This document shows, piece by piece, positions 47,300 to 57,070 of a DNA stretch of 64,000 nucleotides (the stretch's first letter is position 1; every line of letters begins with the position of its first letter). This stretch comes from Nostoc sp. UHCC 0870 (lineage in GTDB: Bacteria; Cyanobacteriota; Cyanobacteriia; Cyanobacteriales; Nostocaceae). Under the pieces are notes generated by a model, which searched no databases, was not told where the DNA came from, and was given only the letters and a program-made list of their open reading frames with translations. The stretch covers positions 2,233,501 through 2,297,500 of the forward strand of contig NZ_CP091913.1 in the NCBI RefSeq assembly GCF_022063185.1, given 5' to 3'. The position numbers and the translations under genes are program-made.

Positions 47300-50200
47300 C
47301 TATGGTGTATCAATGAATTTGTCTTTTCGTGGGTAAAGTGGAATTAATTTATCATGCTCTTGGGTCATACTAACTCTAACGGCTAGTATTCTTGCCAACG
47401 TGTAAATATCAGGATCATCAAGGTCTATTGTGAAAGACTGCACAAGACTTTTTAGAACCTTTGAAGTACCAATATGTTTGAGTGCTGCTATAGCTTCTTG
47501 TTGGACTGCTGCATCTGGATGGCTTAGAGCTTGAATTAAAGCTGTAATCGATTTAGAACATCGAATTTTTCCCAAAGCTGCTGCTGCTCGTCCTCTAACA
47601 TCACTATTTGGATCAACAAGCGATCTAATTAAGAATTTAACCGCTTCAGGACTACCTATTTCTCCCAATGCTGTTGCTGCCCTACATCTTATGCTGTTGT
47701 CTAAAGGATCTAGCTTGCTGATTATGTCTGAAAATAATAGTACAGGGTCAGATTTTTTTAAATTAGAAAAATAAATTTTTTTAAAAATTAGCCTAATGAT
47801 ATGTATGTTCCACTGTATTTTTCCGAGAATTGCAGCAGCAAACATTTTGAAATAGTTATCTGGAGACGTTAAGGCTGAAATTAAGGCTTTTGTAGCTTTC
47901 GGATCGCCAATTCTTTCTAAAGCTAATACTGCTTGTTCTCTAACTGAAATATCTTTATCTTGGATTTTACTCGCCAATGCCATGACTGCTGTAGGATGAG
48001 ATATTCGACCTAATGCGATCGCCACATATTTTCTAACTGTAACATCCGGATCATCTAAAGCAAGAATTAATGCTTTAACTGCATGAGGATGGCGAATTTT
48101 ACCCAAGGCAACAGCAATCCATCGTCTAACATAACTGTCAGAATCATTAAGACTATCAATTAAGCTCTCAACTACTTCTATATTTTTATAGTGCTTCAAT
48201 TCTTGAACAGACCATTTAATTTTTCCAAGTGCTGCTGCAACCCACTTTTTATCTTCATGCTTTTTTTGTTTAAGAGCATGAATTAAACACTCAATCACCT
48301 CTGGAGTGCTGATTTCTGCTAAAGCTGCAAAAGCTTCTCTTCTGACATCATTATCTGAATGATTGAGATAGCCAATTAAAATTTTTACACATTGAGAATT
48401 GCCAATTTCTCCAAGAGCAGTGACAGCACGCCATCGGATATCCCTATCCTGGTCTTCGATAAATTGAGTAAGTAACTCAATTGCCTGGGGTATATCCGTC
48501 TTACCCAGAGCCATTATCACTTCTCTTTTAATACTAAACGAATTATTGACAACTTGTTTTAATGTTTCAACCGCTTGTAAACTGTTGATTTTTATTAAAG
48601 ATATAGCAGCTTCCACTCTGACTTCATCATCTAAATCATGAATGGCTTTATTCAATATATTTATTGCTTTTGCATTACCAATCTGCCCTAAAGAAATAAT
48701 GGCTTTTTTCCTGACTTTAAGACACCGTAAATCAATTTCTTCAATTGCCTGGTTAATTATTTCCTGAGTATCAGTTTTCCTTAACTCTTGAATTATTTTT
48801 TGAGTTAATACATTGTATATTTCATCATCATAATAATGTTGATTATCTAGAAAAATTCCTAGTGAATCATTTCTGATTTCTAATATTGTTGATAACCATT
48901 GTTTAAATTTATCTTCTAGTGGTTCTAATACTTGCGTTAAGCAATCAACTACATCATTATCACCAATCTCTCCAAATAAAACTATAGTTTCTTTCATAAA
49001 AATACTATGTAAAAAACTAGAGCATTCTAGTAACAAATTAATAATGTTAAAATTATGGATTCTATAGAAATCATTTATATAATATTCTCTATATTCGTAA
49101 TTAATACAACATTGTATAACATAATCTTGAAATTTTGATATAAATATTTGAAAACTTAATTTATTTATATATTTGAGGTGTTTTTTAAGTATTTTTATGA
49201 TTAATTTGGGACTTTGATTCATTTTAAAAGATGTAAAAATTGCTTTTATTACATTATGATTATTTTCATTTATTGCTTGTATAACACAAGCTTTAATTAC
49301 TGTTTCTTCTTCAAGACATCCTAAACTTAAAGCAGTCCAAACCCTGACATAAATATCCTTATCATTAATGGTTTTCATAAAAGCTTCTACAACTTGTGAA
49401 CTAGCTGTTTTTCCTAAGATTTTTACTGCTTCACATCTGATCTCTGAAGAACTGTGCTTTAATGTTATATTTAATAATTTATCTTGCATTATGTTGTTCG
49501 TATAAGCAATTCTTTCGACAACTACAGTAATAAAGACTATATATGGACGAGATTGCCATAATTCATAAATTTCTTCAATAATTTTTTGCATGAAGGGATA
49601 AGATTGCTCCTTGCATTCGGCAATACATTCACCTGATAGCAGTAGAAGACTATGAAAAATATCGTCTTTTTCTAGAGAGATAGCTTTGAGTAGAGGAATT
49701 GGATTATCTAATAATCCTGCTAATAGGCTTAATGTCTCATGCCATTCATATTTATACAAGTTTGTTTTTACTAGAGAAATACCTCTATTAATGTCTGTTT
49801 CCATTAAATGCTTTAAGTGCAAAGCTGTGAAATATTCTTGGAATGTTCGATGCAAAAACAAATATTTTTTGTTATCCCCGCTCAAATTTTGCAATATGCC
49901 ATCTTGTTGAGATAGTTCTGCTATGAGTTGAGAAGTATTTTTATTTATAAAATCTGTTGATATAGAGGGATTTTTGAGATATTTTTCAATTTTGCTGCGA
50001 AGGTCTTGTATAGTAAATATATCTTTCCTCTCACAGCTAAATTGATAGGCAATTTCTCCTAATAAATCTTGTTTGGCTGCTATCCAACTACTATCAGGTA
50101 TTTGCCTACTGTTATCACTACACCAATTTCCCAGCATATAATCCACTACCATTTCATATACTTGGCAACGTCGTGTAGGAAGCTTGACACTTTTTTCTTG

Positions 50201-51382
50201 GTACAAACTACAGATCAACGATAACAGCAGTGGATTTTGGGCTAAACTGCGAATTTGAGGTTTTTTGTACAACTCCCGCATCAGTTCTGACACAGTATTG
50301 CTATTGTTAAACCATTTTTTGAGATACTGCCCCGTCTTTTGCAGGTCAAACGGAACAATTTCCACTTCTTTGACCCCATTTATAAACGTCCCACTGTGGT
50401 AGCCTACTATTCGGGAAGTGCCAATAATTTGACAAGGATAATTGTTAGCAAAACGATTTAGTTTCTGTGACAGATAAATATGCTGTTCTACTAAAACTTC
50501 ATCTAGTCCATCTAATAGCAAGAGACATTGCCCCAGTTTCAACTTTTGCTGCAATAGCACCAAGTTCATTGGTGCTGTATTGGGATAATCGCGCTGTATA
50601 ATTCGAGAAATACTGTCAAAAACTTCTTCATCTTTAGGAGTATCGGCTAAATCTACAAGCCTTAAATATAGTGGAAATACAATATTTTCTATATTCTGCC
50701 CATTTTCTATTTCCTGACGTGCTTGCTCGGCATTAGATATTGTTTCCATCCGCAATAGTGTAGACTTACCCATCCCTGGATTAGCCAACACCATGATAGT
50801 TTTATGCTGCTCTTTAAAAACCTGCCAGTCTACTTGTTCTTGCTGGGCTTCTTTGCTTTTGTTTTTGGGCTTATAAAAAGATTGAAGATTATGGTCTAAT
50901 TCTGCATATATATAAGTGCCTTCCACTTCATTTTGATAGTGGCGTTCCAAGGTTACTTCGACAGGAATATATTGGTCTTTGATAGAAATGGGTTGTTGTT
51001 TGTGAGATAGAGTAATGAATTTGAGGGAATTTTCTATCTCCTCTAGAAACTGCCGGACATTTTGCCTTTGAACTTCTGGGCTAGGTGTCTGATTCTGATT
51101 TGCAAACCATTCATTATCAAGATTAAGGGTGTTGGCTATTCTGAGTGCTTTTAACGTTTTTTGGAAAAATTGTTTAATAGCCTCAGTATCAGTACCTTGG
51201 GAAGTGACATCGCAAAAATAGCTATCCTGTGCATGATTAATATAGTTGATGTACTTAGCTATGTGTAAATTTATTTTGTCGTTTCCTTCACAGGCTTTGC
51301 GAATGGCTTCAATTTCATCATCGCTTAAATTCTTTCCTGCAATTTCTTGAATAATAAATTTTAATTCATCTGGGTTAGGCAT
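47300..51382 (-). CDS. NACHT ATPase with HEAT repeats and N-terminal EAD-like module (1360 aa)
   Basis: The N-terminal 75 residues (AIRKACEGNDKINLHIAKYI) are a helical module like those in the neighbouring FGE and unknown protein. NACHT follows, with Walker A ANPGMGKSTLLRM near 201 and Walker B LLLLDGLDEV near 295, then SRIVGYHSG. The rest, from about residue 640, is a chain of HEAT/PBS-lyase-type repeats (VRRWIAVALGKIRHPHAVKA, VRKYVAIALGRISHPTAVMA and others). NACHT proteins in bacteria are NLR-like anti-phage sensors; HEAT repeats would sense the trigger. No nuclease or protease domain is fused, so the effector is probably supplied through the N-terminal module. The caspase-like gene is 155 bases upstream on the same strand. 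Confidence 0.88.
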   Translation of the reverse strand: MPNPDELKFIIQEIAGKNLSDDEIEAIRKACEGNDKINLHIAKYINYINHAQDSYFCDVTSQGTDTEAIKQFFQKTLKALRIANTLNLDNEWFANQNQTPSPEVQRQNVRQFLEEIENSLKFITLSHKQQPISIKDQYIPVEVTLERHYQNEVEGTYIYAELDHNLQSFYKPKNKSKEAQQEQVDWQVFKEQHKTIMVLANPGMGKSTLLRMETISNAEQARQEIENGQNIENIVFPLYLRLVDLADTPKDEEVFDSISRIIQRDYPNTAPMNLVLLQQKLKLGQCLLLLDGLDEVLVEQHIYLSQKLNRFANNYPCQIIGTSRIVGYHSGTFINGVKEVEIVPFDLQKTGQYLKKWFNNSNTVSELMRELYKKPQIRSLAQNPLLLSLICSLYQEKSVKLPTRRCQVYEMVVDYMLGNWCSDNSRQIPDSSWIAAKQDLLGEIAYQFSCERKDIFTIQDLRSKIEKYLKNPSISTDFINKNTSQLIAELSQQDGILQNLSGDNKKYLFLHRTFQEYFTALHLKHLMETDINRGISLVKTNLYKYEWHETLSLLAGLLDNPIPLLKAISLEKDDIFHSLLLLSGECIAECKEQSYPFMQKIIEEIYELWQSRPYIVFITVVVERIAYTNNIMQDKLLNITLKHSSSEIRCEAVKILGKTASSQVVEAFMKTINDKDIYVRVWTALSLGCLEEETVIKACVIQAINENNHNVIKAIFTSFKMNQSPKLIIKILKKHLKYINKLSFQIFISKFQDYVIQCCINYEYREYYINDFYRIHNFNIINLLLECSSFLHSIFMKETIVLFGEIGDNDVVDCLTQVLEPLEDKFKQWLSTILEIRNDSLGIFLDNQHYYDDEIYNVLTQKIIQELRKTDTQEIINQAIEEIDLRCLKVRKKAIISLGQIGNAKAINILNKAIHDLDDEVRVEAAISLIKINSLQAVETLKQVVNNSFSIKREVIMALGKTDIPQAIELLTQFIEDQDRDIRWRAVTALGEIGNSQCVKILIGYLNHSDNDVRREAFAALAEISTPEVIECLIHALKQKKHEDKKWVAAALGKIKWSVQELKHYKNIEVVESLIDSLNDSDSYVRRWIAVALGKIRHPHAVKALILALDDPDVTVRKYVAIALGRISHPTAVMALASKIQDKDISVREQAVLALERIGDPKATKALISALTSPDNYFKMFAAAILGKIQWNIHIIRLIFKKIYFSNLKKSDPVLLFSDIISKLDPLDNSIRCRAATALGEIGSPEAVKFLIRSLVDPNSDVRGRAAAALGKIRCSKSITALIQALSHPDAAVQQEAIAALKHIGTSKVLKSLVQSFTIDLDDPDIYTLARILAVRVSMTQEHDKLIPLYPRKDKFIDTP

Positions 51383-51469
51383 TAATAATTCCTTATTGCT
51401 ATTCCACTATTATTGGTTATAAGTAATTGATTATAAAAAATTCTTGAGATTAAATTCGTTAAATTTATA

Positions 51470-51513
51470 GAGACGTTTATGTAATAGCAATGTTACTGCT
51501 GTACAAACGTCTC
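51470..51513. terminator. Inverted repeat downstream of the caspase gene
   Basis: Nine-base arms GAGACGTTT / AAACGTCTC enclose a 26-base loop that can itself pair (AGCAATGTTACTGCT). It lies 24 bases past the end of the caspase-like gene and may separate it from the NACHT gene. Confidence 0.5.
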
Positions 51514-51536
51514 CACAAGAATCAAATATTATTTAA

Positions 51537-52511
51537 TTAACGTTGAATAACATCCCCAATATGAATACCCTCAGCTTTTTGTATATTAGTAATAAATTTA
51601 CCGTGTTGATGTATTACATCAGCAATTTTGTAAATAGTCTGTGTCGCTTCAGGCTTCACTTCTTCCCATCCTTTATCGGGTAAACCTTTACCACCGCGAA
51701 GCTTGGCAATTACGAAATCTCCTCCAGTCATATCATTTTGAGGGACTTGCTCCTTGTTATATAACTGACGCGCAGTTTCAGGTACTGCTTTGCCAAGATG
51801 ATTCATGATGTTAGAAACTCTTACTTCTGTATCACCTGGTTTGTTTCCCGCACCTTGTAAAGCTTCCAGAAAATGATAGGTGTAAATACTAATTGTTTCA
51901 TCTTTTACCCAGTAAGATTTTTGCTCACCTTCAGAGGAAGTGAAAACTACTCTGCCTTTACCTTGTTTCAACTCATCAATTAAACCTTTGGATGGTGCAA
52001 CTCGGATAAAATCATCAAACTCTTCTTCAAGTTCTAAATCTGCATCTTTAGAAGTTGCCATTCCTGCTGCGTGACAACTATCAATTACAACTAATAAACG
52101 TTCAGATTGAATTTGGCGTAATGCGGATGTAAAATCTTCTGCTGATAATGCTGAACTGGCGATTTTAGTGGGTTTAATGTCATGCTGCAATAAATAATAT
52201 TGTTTTGTGGTTTTATCTACCCAGCCATGTCCTGAATAATAAACAAATACCGTAGCACCAGGGTCAGATTCTGCTTTTTCTTTTAACCACTTTAATCCAT
52301 CCAAAATACCTGCCTTGGTTGCATCTTTGTTATTCAGTACCCGAATATGAGCCTGTTCATGGTCATCAGGATAACCACATAGATCAGGATCAATTAAGGC
52401 AGCATAGATTGCCTGGGTATCTTTGACAGTCACAGGTAAAGATAATTTACTATAAGCAGACTCACCAACACCAATTAATAACGCATAACCGTGAGTGAAT
52501 TTCTCAGTCAT
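51537..52511 (-). CDS. Caspase-like protease (peptidase C14) with C-terminal EAD-type motif
   Basis: 324 aa. The caspase fold has the catalytic pair His95 in VYYSGHGW and Cys146 in VVIDSCHAAG; ALLIGVGESAY is the first strand. The C terminus has TIYKIADVIHQHGKFITNIQ and ends EGIHIGDVIQR. That last motif is the same as in the FGE protein (VHIGDRI) and the unknown protein at 54577 (IHIGNRI), and looks like a coupling segment. The protease may be activated by a partner with a matching module, leading to cell death. Encoded in one run with the 305-aa protein 46 bases upstream. Confidence 0.88.
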   Translation of the reverse strand: MTEKFTHGYALLIGVGESAYSKLSLPVTVKDTQAIYAALIDPDLCGYPDDHEQAHIRVLNNKDATKAGILDGLKWLKEKAESDPGATVFVYYSGHGWVDKTTKQYYLLQHDIKPTKIASSALSAEDFTSALRQIQSERLLVVIDSCHAAGMATSKDADLELEEEFDDFIRVAPSKGLIDELKQGKGRVVFTSSEGEQKSYWVKDETISIYTYHFLEALQGAGNKPGDTEVRVSNIMNHLGKAVPETARQLYNKEQVPQNDMTGGDFVIAKLRGGKGLPDKGWEEVKPEATQTIYKIADVIHQHGKFITNIQKAEGIHIGDVIQR

Positions 52512-52557
52512 TTCTATCTTGTCCTATCAATAAAGTGGCTAATACAAAATAATCTGG

Positions 52558-53475
52558 TTATTCTTCGTACCGACTAATACGGAATATTACGTAGTTGTAA
52601 GGTAGTTGAGAATTGTCTGCTTTATGGACAATGGCTCCTACCTCTGGTTTGTAAATCCATTTGTTCCAGTCAATGACTGTTTCATCAGCAACTTGCACAG
52701 CAATATAATTACCTTCAGCTAAACGACAACCCATTGCGGAATCTTCAAAATCTAGTCCCAGGTAAAATTTTTGTACAGCGACATTTTCATTGCGTTGAGC
52801 GAGTAATTTTACAACTCCTAAAGTAATTTCTGTAAAAGGTGCGATCGCTGGTTGAGTAGTGGTTAAAAGTTTGAGTCCACTTTGAAAAGGTGAAGATTCT
52901 AATGCTGCTAATATTGTCTTGTCTTCCTCATTTTTCACGTTTACTGTTGAGCATTCAAAGGCTATTCCCTGTGAACCCACATTTAAACCAATAAATACGG
53001 GGTAGCCAGCAATACCAGCAGATTGTCCCTCTTGCACCCGATAGGTTTGACTGAAGCTGACTGATTCTTGGGTATTAGCGAGTTGATTTCTCACAGCAAA
53101 AGTAATTAAGACATTATGTGTCCCTCCACCGGGATACTTTTCAATGTGGAGGCGGTCTAAGCGAATATTGATGCGGTTGTTTTTAAGGCTATTGTCGGGT
53201 TGGATTGCACTAGGATGTTGGATGGCTTGGGGTTGTATTGAACCTGAGTTATAAGGCGCGATGTAACCAAACTTGTGTGTTGCATACATCCAGGGTTGGT
53301 CTTGCACTAAGTTTAAAAACTCTAAAATCCCTTTATCAAAACTTTCTAAATTAGAATCCCCCACAACAATGCTTTGCACATCAGGGTCTTTCATTTGTTG
53401 CAGTTTTGCAGCTATCCATTCAGGATCTTCAGATTCACTAATAGCCTTAATGTCCTCAAATACACTACTCAGCAT
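52558..53475 (-). CDS. Caspase-linked hypothetical protein (305 aa)
   Basis: Not recognised. The first 75 residues are helical and acidic (FEDIKAISESEDPEWIAAKL). A linker rich in Gln/Pro/Ser follows and then a beta-rich domain (INIRLDRLHIEKYPGGGTHN, VLITFAVRNQLA, YRVQEGQSAGIAGYPVFIGL). No catalytic motif is visible. Only 46 bases separate it from the protease gene, same strand, so a regulatory or binding role in the same unit is likely. Confidence 0.7.
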   Translation of the reverse strand: MLSSVFEDIKAISESEDPEWIAAKLQQMKDPDVQSIVVGDSNLESFDKGILEFLNLVQDQPWMYATHKFGYIAPYNSGSIQPQAIQHPSAIQPDNSLKNNRINIRLDRLHIEKYPGGGTHNVLITFAVRNQLANTQESVSFSQTYRVQEGQSAGIAGYPVFIGLNVGSQGIAFECSTVNVKNEEDKTILAALESSPFQSGLKLLTTTQPAIAPFTEITLGVVKLLAQRNENVAVQKFYLGLDFEDSAMGCRLAEGNYIAVQVADETVIDWNKWIYKPEVGAIVHKADNSQLPYNYVIFRISRYEE

Positions 53476-53730
53476 CTTGCTTTCCCATTAAGAAATATAA
53501 ACTTTGATAGCATAAGTTTTGTAGCAGCGTATTTCTACGGTTAGCTAACTGCTTAATTTTAGACCCTAAAATGATGAATACGGTAAAATAGCTCAATTTT
53601 TTTGATTTTTTTCAGATTTTGTTTTAGCTAGATAATTAAACATCAGGTGGTTTAAGATTAGACACTGGGTGTGTGAAAAGCATGATTTTCATAAATCTTT
53701 TTATATACAATCCATCACAACTACTTATAA

Positions 53731-54390
53731 TCATTTATCCAACTGCAACAAAGTATTGACTAAATCAGTAGCAGTGACCACATAAATATCACCAGCATTA
53801 TTACCAGGAATATCGACATCACCCTTTGTAAAGCAAAGCAGTCCAGTCACTTGCTGAGTACCTTTTAAATACCGGACTTCTGTAGCTTGACCTTTTACCT
53901 TGCTGATTAAATCACCTTCCTCAAAATCATAGGTATTTCTGCCATAACGCTTTCGTAGATAACCTCTTTCATAAACTTTAGTACCACCATGTGACTTGAC
54001 ATCAATCACGTACCAATTGCCTTTGGGAGAGTGCAATACTACATCTGCATCTCCCCATCTCCTAATTCGTAGGTTGTATTCTACTTGCCATCCTTGACGT
54101 TGCAACGGGAACAATAATGCAGCTACTTGGGTTTCAGCTTTAGCACCGTTTTGAGCATCACCAGCACGTTTCATGAGGTGTTGCCCATTGCAGTATAGGT
54201 AGTAAGAAGTTGTGAATCCCCCTAAAAACAAGACTATTCCCACGGAAGAATTACTGAAGATACTTACTAAAAATAGTGTGCCAACAAAAACACCCCCTGC
54301 CAGAGCATAGCGCAAGATGGCAGACTGCTGTCTGTGCTTACCCAATTTACGGATATATTCTCCGGGCTGTCTTTTTTTTGGTGGCAACAT
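53731..54390 (-). CDS. Membrane-anchored NERD nuclease
   Basis: 219 aa. Two transmembrane helices (ILRYALAGGVFVGTLFLVSI and SSVGIVLFLGGFTTSYYLY) lead to a NERD domain: GAKAETQVAALLFPL, then WGDADVVLHSP with the active Asp and WYVIDVKSHGG with the D-x-K. This is a PD-(D/E)XK nuclease site. The domain faces the cytoplasm by the positive-inside rule. Such proteins may degrade DNA near the membrane; a role in defence is inferred from location. Confidence 0.85.
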   Translation of the reverse strand: MLPPKKRQPGEYIRKLGKHRQQSAILRYALAGGVFVGTLFLVSIFSNSSVGIVLFLGGFTTSYYLYCNGQHLMKRAGDAQNGAKAETQVAALLFPLQRQGWQVEYNLRIRRWGDADVVLHSPKGNWYVIDVKSHGGTKVYERGYLRKRYGRNTYDFEEGDLISKVKGQATEVRYLKGTQQVTGLLCFTKGDVDIPGNNAGDIYVVTATDLVNTLLQLDK

Positions 54391-54576
54391 CTAGAAGATT
54401 GCTTTCAGTATTTATTCCTATTTTTTGCTACCATGCCATAATAATCAACAATAAAAGAACCTAAGAGGGTCATAGTTGGGGTAATCGCGTTAGCTACTAG
54501 GATATTGACGAATAGGGGAAGAAATTTTAAAAATCCTCTTAATTGTTTATAGTACAAATATATTGGGATGTTTTCA

Positions 54577-55968
54577 ATGAATTCTAACTTCCATTTCTAT
54601 CGAAATAACCCAGAAATTAAAGCTATTATTAAAGATTTTCTTAACAGAATTGCTAATAACCAACATGGGGAAAAGGATATTAAATTCTTAGAACAACTAC
54701 TTAATCTTAATCCCCAAGTTGAAATTGCATGGCAAATGAGGGAGAATATTGTCAATATTCAGGAAGGGAAGGACATACACATAGGTAATCGCATTTATAG
54801 CGAGTGGAATCAGGAAATGATAGAAGCCTTAGTTAAAGCCATTCAAACAGTAAATCATCAAAATAATTTAGATTTTAATAGTAGTGACATATCAGAAAAT
54901 ATTTTTATTGATATATCAGTAATTACACAAAATAATGAGAAAAACTATAATACAAATAAAGAGCCAAGAGTGAATTATAAAGTTACAAAAATAAATGATG
55001 TTATTAAAATCAAAGGCTCTATAGAGCCAATTGAAGATGATTATGTTCTATCCAGTTCATTTAGTTGGGATTATCCCGACCTTGATGTTAAGATACTAAA
55101 TAACAGCAAAAATACCATATTTATTACAGCAGCACTTTTAGAAATAGAAGAAAATAGATTAGATCCTTATCCTGTTTTGATAACTAAACCTTATCAAGCT
55201 CGTTATGAAGCATTCCAGTTATATCTGAAAAATCTAGGATGGGGCGATGTACAAAATTTAAAAGCTCGTTTTCATTTAATCCCACTCTCACTTGAAAATG
55301 GGAAAGATAGAATAGAACCAAACTTTACTGAACCGTATCCTCATGAAGTTGTAGTAGAAAGTTTTCGGCAGCGTGATCGTTCCATTGATATTAGTACAGC
55401 ATTTTGGGATGCTGGAGTTGATATACATAAACTAAAATCACTTAACTACCATAGAGATTTAGATAAAAAAGCTCCTTTATACTTTGGTTCTTTTAAAGCA
55501 GGATCAGCTTATGTTTGTGGAGATTGTTTATACTTTGGTCATTTCAAAACAGGAGTAGCTTATGTTTGCGGAGAGCTTAATTTTCAAGCATATAATATTG
55601 AAGGTCTGTTAGAAGAAAAGACTCTCAAATTCTCAACTATAGTCAAGTTGTTTGATGATCTTGTTTACTGCTTGTCCCCTGCGCTACCAACTGTTAGATA
55701 TGGAACAGAGTTTCAAGTTGAAGGTGAGAAATACGAACGGAGAGTGGAAATTTCTCATACTTTAAAACCAGGTGAAGCTGATCGTTTTACCATCACAATA
55801 GGTATGGATAGGTCTTCCCGTCACAGATTTAAAGTGAAATTAATTTGTATCAATGGTGCAGAAGTTTTATCACCCATGATAGAAATGCTTACTGTGATAC
55901 CTAACGATCCTTACTATTCTTCTAAAACATTTCAAGAGAAAGAACGCCTAACTTCCCAATACATTTAG
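54577..55968 (+). CDS. EAD-like module fused to unknown beta-rich domain (463 aa)
   Basis: The N terminus (residues 1-75: FLNRIANNQHGEKDIKFLEQ to GKDIHIGNRIYSEWNQE) resembles the module of the FGE protein. The rest is a beta-rich region of unknown family (SFSWDYPDLDVKILNNSKNT, DRFTITIGMDRSSRHRFKVK) with two near-identical segments: YFGSFKAGSAYVCGD and YFGHFKTGVAYVCGE. I start at the ATG at 54577, eight bases after GGGA; one at 54568 is possible. The last codons are at the boundary of an IS remnant, so the original C terminus may be lost. Confidence 0.7.
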   Translation: MNSNFHFYRNNPEIKAIIKDFLNRIANNQHGEKDIKFLEQLLNLNPQVEIAWQMRENIVNIQEGKDIHIGNRIYSEWNQEMIEALVKAIQTVNHQNNLDFNSSDISENIFIDISVITQNNEKNYNTNKEPRVNYKVTKINDVIKIKGSIEPIEDDYVLSSSFSWDYPDLDVKILNNSKNTIFITAALLEIEENRLDPYPVLITKPYQARYEAFQLYLKNLGWGDVQNLKARFHLIPLSLENGKDRIEPNFTEPYPHEVVVESFRQRDRSIDISTAFWDAGVDIHKLKSLNYHRDLDKKAPLYFGSFKAGSAYVCGDCLYFGHFKTGVAYVCGELNFQAYNIEGLLEEKTLKFSTIVKLFDDLVYCLSPALPTVRYGTEFQVEGEKYERRVEISHTLKPGEADRFTITIGMDRSSRHRFKVKLICINGAEVLSPMIEMLTVIPNDPYYSSKTFQEKERLTSQYI

Positions 55969-56335
55969 AGCAAAATTTTGCGGACTGTGAAAAGAACGAA
56001 TGCGACAAGCATCTTCAGCAAAAGTACAATCAAGTGTCCAATGAGCCTCGTTTTCAATGCCCCAGTGTTTTCGGATAGCCCGACCGATAAGTTGAGCATC
56101 ACTATGTAAAGAGGTGAGATAAAACTGAACTTCGCGGGTAGTTTTATTCCAAAGATGACGCACGCGGACGACCATAACCGGCGTTTGCAATCCTGCCCAG
56201 CATTTGGGTTGATAAAGCGTACCAATTGCCGTCACGGGTACAGTCCAAACTTCACGAATTTCTCGGCGATGATGTCCTTTCTCAATGCGTTTGTCATAAC
56301 TTCCGGTTCGCCCATTTTTTCGGGAGATAGAAAAA
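55969..56335 (-). pseudogene. ISAs1-family transposase remnant
   Basis: The fragment corresponds to the C-terminal third of ISAs1 transposases: EKGHHRREIREVWTVPV, RVRHLWNKTT, YLTSLHSDAQLIGRAIRKHW, GIENEAHWTLDCTFAEDACR and IRSFHSPQNFAL. Both ends are cut, the left at the stop codon of the gene ending at 55968 and the right at another IS remnant. Not functional. Confidence 0.85.
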
Positions 56336-56338
56336 AGC

Positions 56339-56857
56339 CTACTCAGGAGTAAAAGATTGACCAGCAAGTTGAGTGTAAATAGTAGTCGGGAACCCAAGCG
56401 AAACAAGAATACGGTTCTGTAATGGTGAAAGAGCAGTTAAATGGGCATAAACTTCATTTTTCACCTCAATCAACAGCAGCGTAATTTCTTTAAATGCCGC
56501 AAGAACAAGTTCAGCAGTGGGACGTGCAGTTTCTCGTTTAGGATTGCCAACATAAAGTCCAGCAAGCTTTTCTTGATTTTTCTCCAGATGGCGACGAACC
56601 TGAAATTCTAAAAGGGTCAACACTCGCAAACCAATTGAAAGTAATCGAATCAAACCAGTAACATGGTCTTCACGTTGTAAATAAATCGGAGTTAAAGAGA
56701 GAGGAAAGCCTTTAAGGCGAGAAAATCCTCGTTCTGTTAAGTACTCATCTCTATAAGCCCGAACTGCTTGCTTCAAGGTCAGTTGAGCTTCAGTTTTATT
56801 AGTGACATAGACACGCCAGCCTAACAGTTGAACTTGTTGTCGTAGTTTAAAAACAAA
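56339..56857 (-). pseudogene. IS1634-like transposase remnant
   Basis: The open C-terminal part includes AVRAYRDEYLTERGFSRLKG, PLSLTPIYLQREDHVTGL, IRLLSIGLRVLTLLEFQVRR and NPKRETARPTAELVLAAF. This is the C terminus of an IS4-like transposase group near IS1634. The frame reads further upstream (VQLLGWRVYVTNKTEAQLTL) to about 56857 with no start. The N-terminal two thirds are gone. It abuts the ISAs1 fragment. Confidence 0.75.
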
Positions 56858-56915
56858 ATTTTAAAAATTTATCGCCATAGCAATCCTATTTGATTTAAAA
56901 AAATAGGCAAGCTTA

Positions 56916-56946
56916 GATACCCAACTTATTTGAGAGGTTGGGTATC
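56916..56946. terminator. Hairpin next to the IS remnant
   Basis: Perfect 10-bp arms GATACCCAAC / GTTGGGTATC around 11 bases. It may be the surviving end of the IS remnant or a terminator that insulates the Tn7-like genes. A second small hairpin TACTCA / TGAGTA follows at 56951-56970. Confidence 0.5.
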
Positions 56947-57031
56947 ATGCTACTCATTAATGATTGAGTAATTCTGTATCCCATAGCGTATAAAAAATTA
57001 AAACTGGTATTGCCTACTATTTTTATTTAAA

Positions 57032-57070
57032 AATGACATTCATGTGTTTTACAGACACATGGATGTCATT
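57032..57070. repeat. Candidate Tn7-like left-end hairpin
   Basis: 16-base arms from AATGACATTCATGTGT (57032-57047) and its near-complement (57055-57070) pair at 15 positions around 7 bases. The outer parts read TGTCATT, and TGTCATT occurs again at 57233-57239. Repeated TGTCATT-type sites are expected of TnsB-binding ends. The region 56858-57305 has no gene. Confidence 0.45.
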
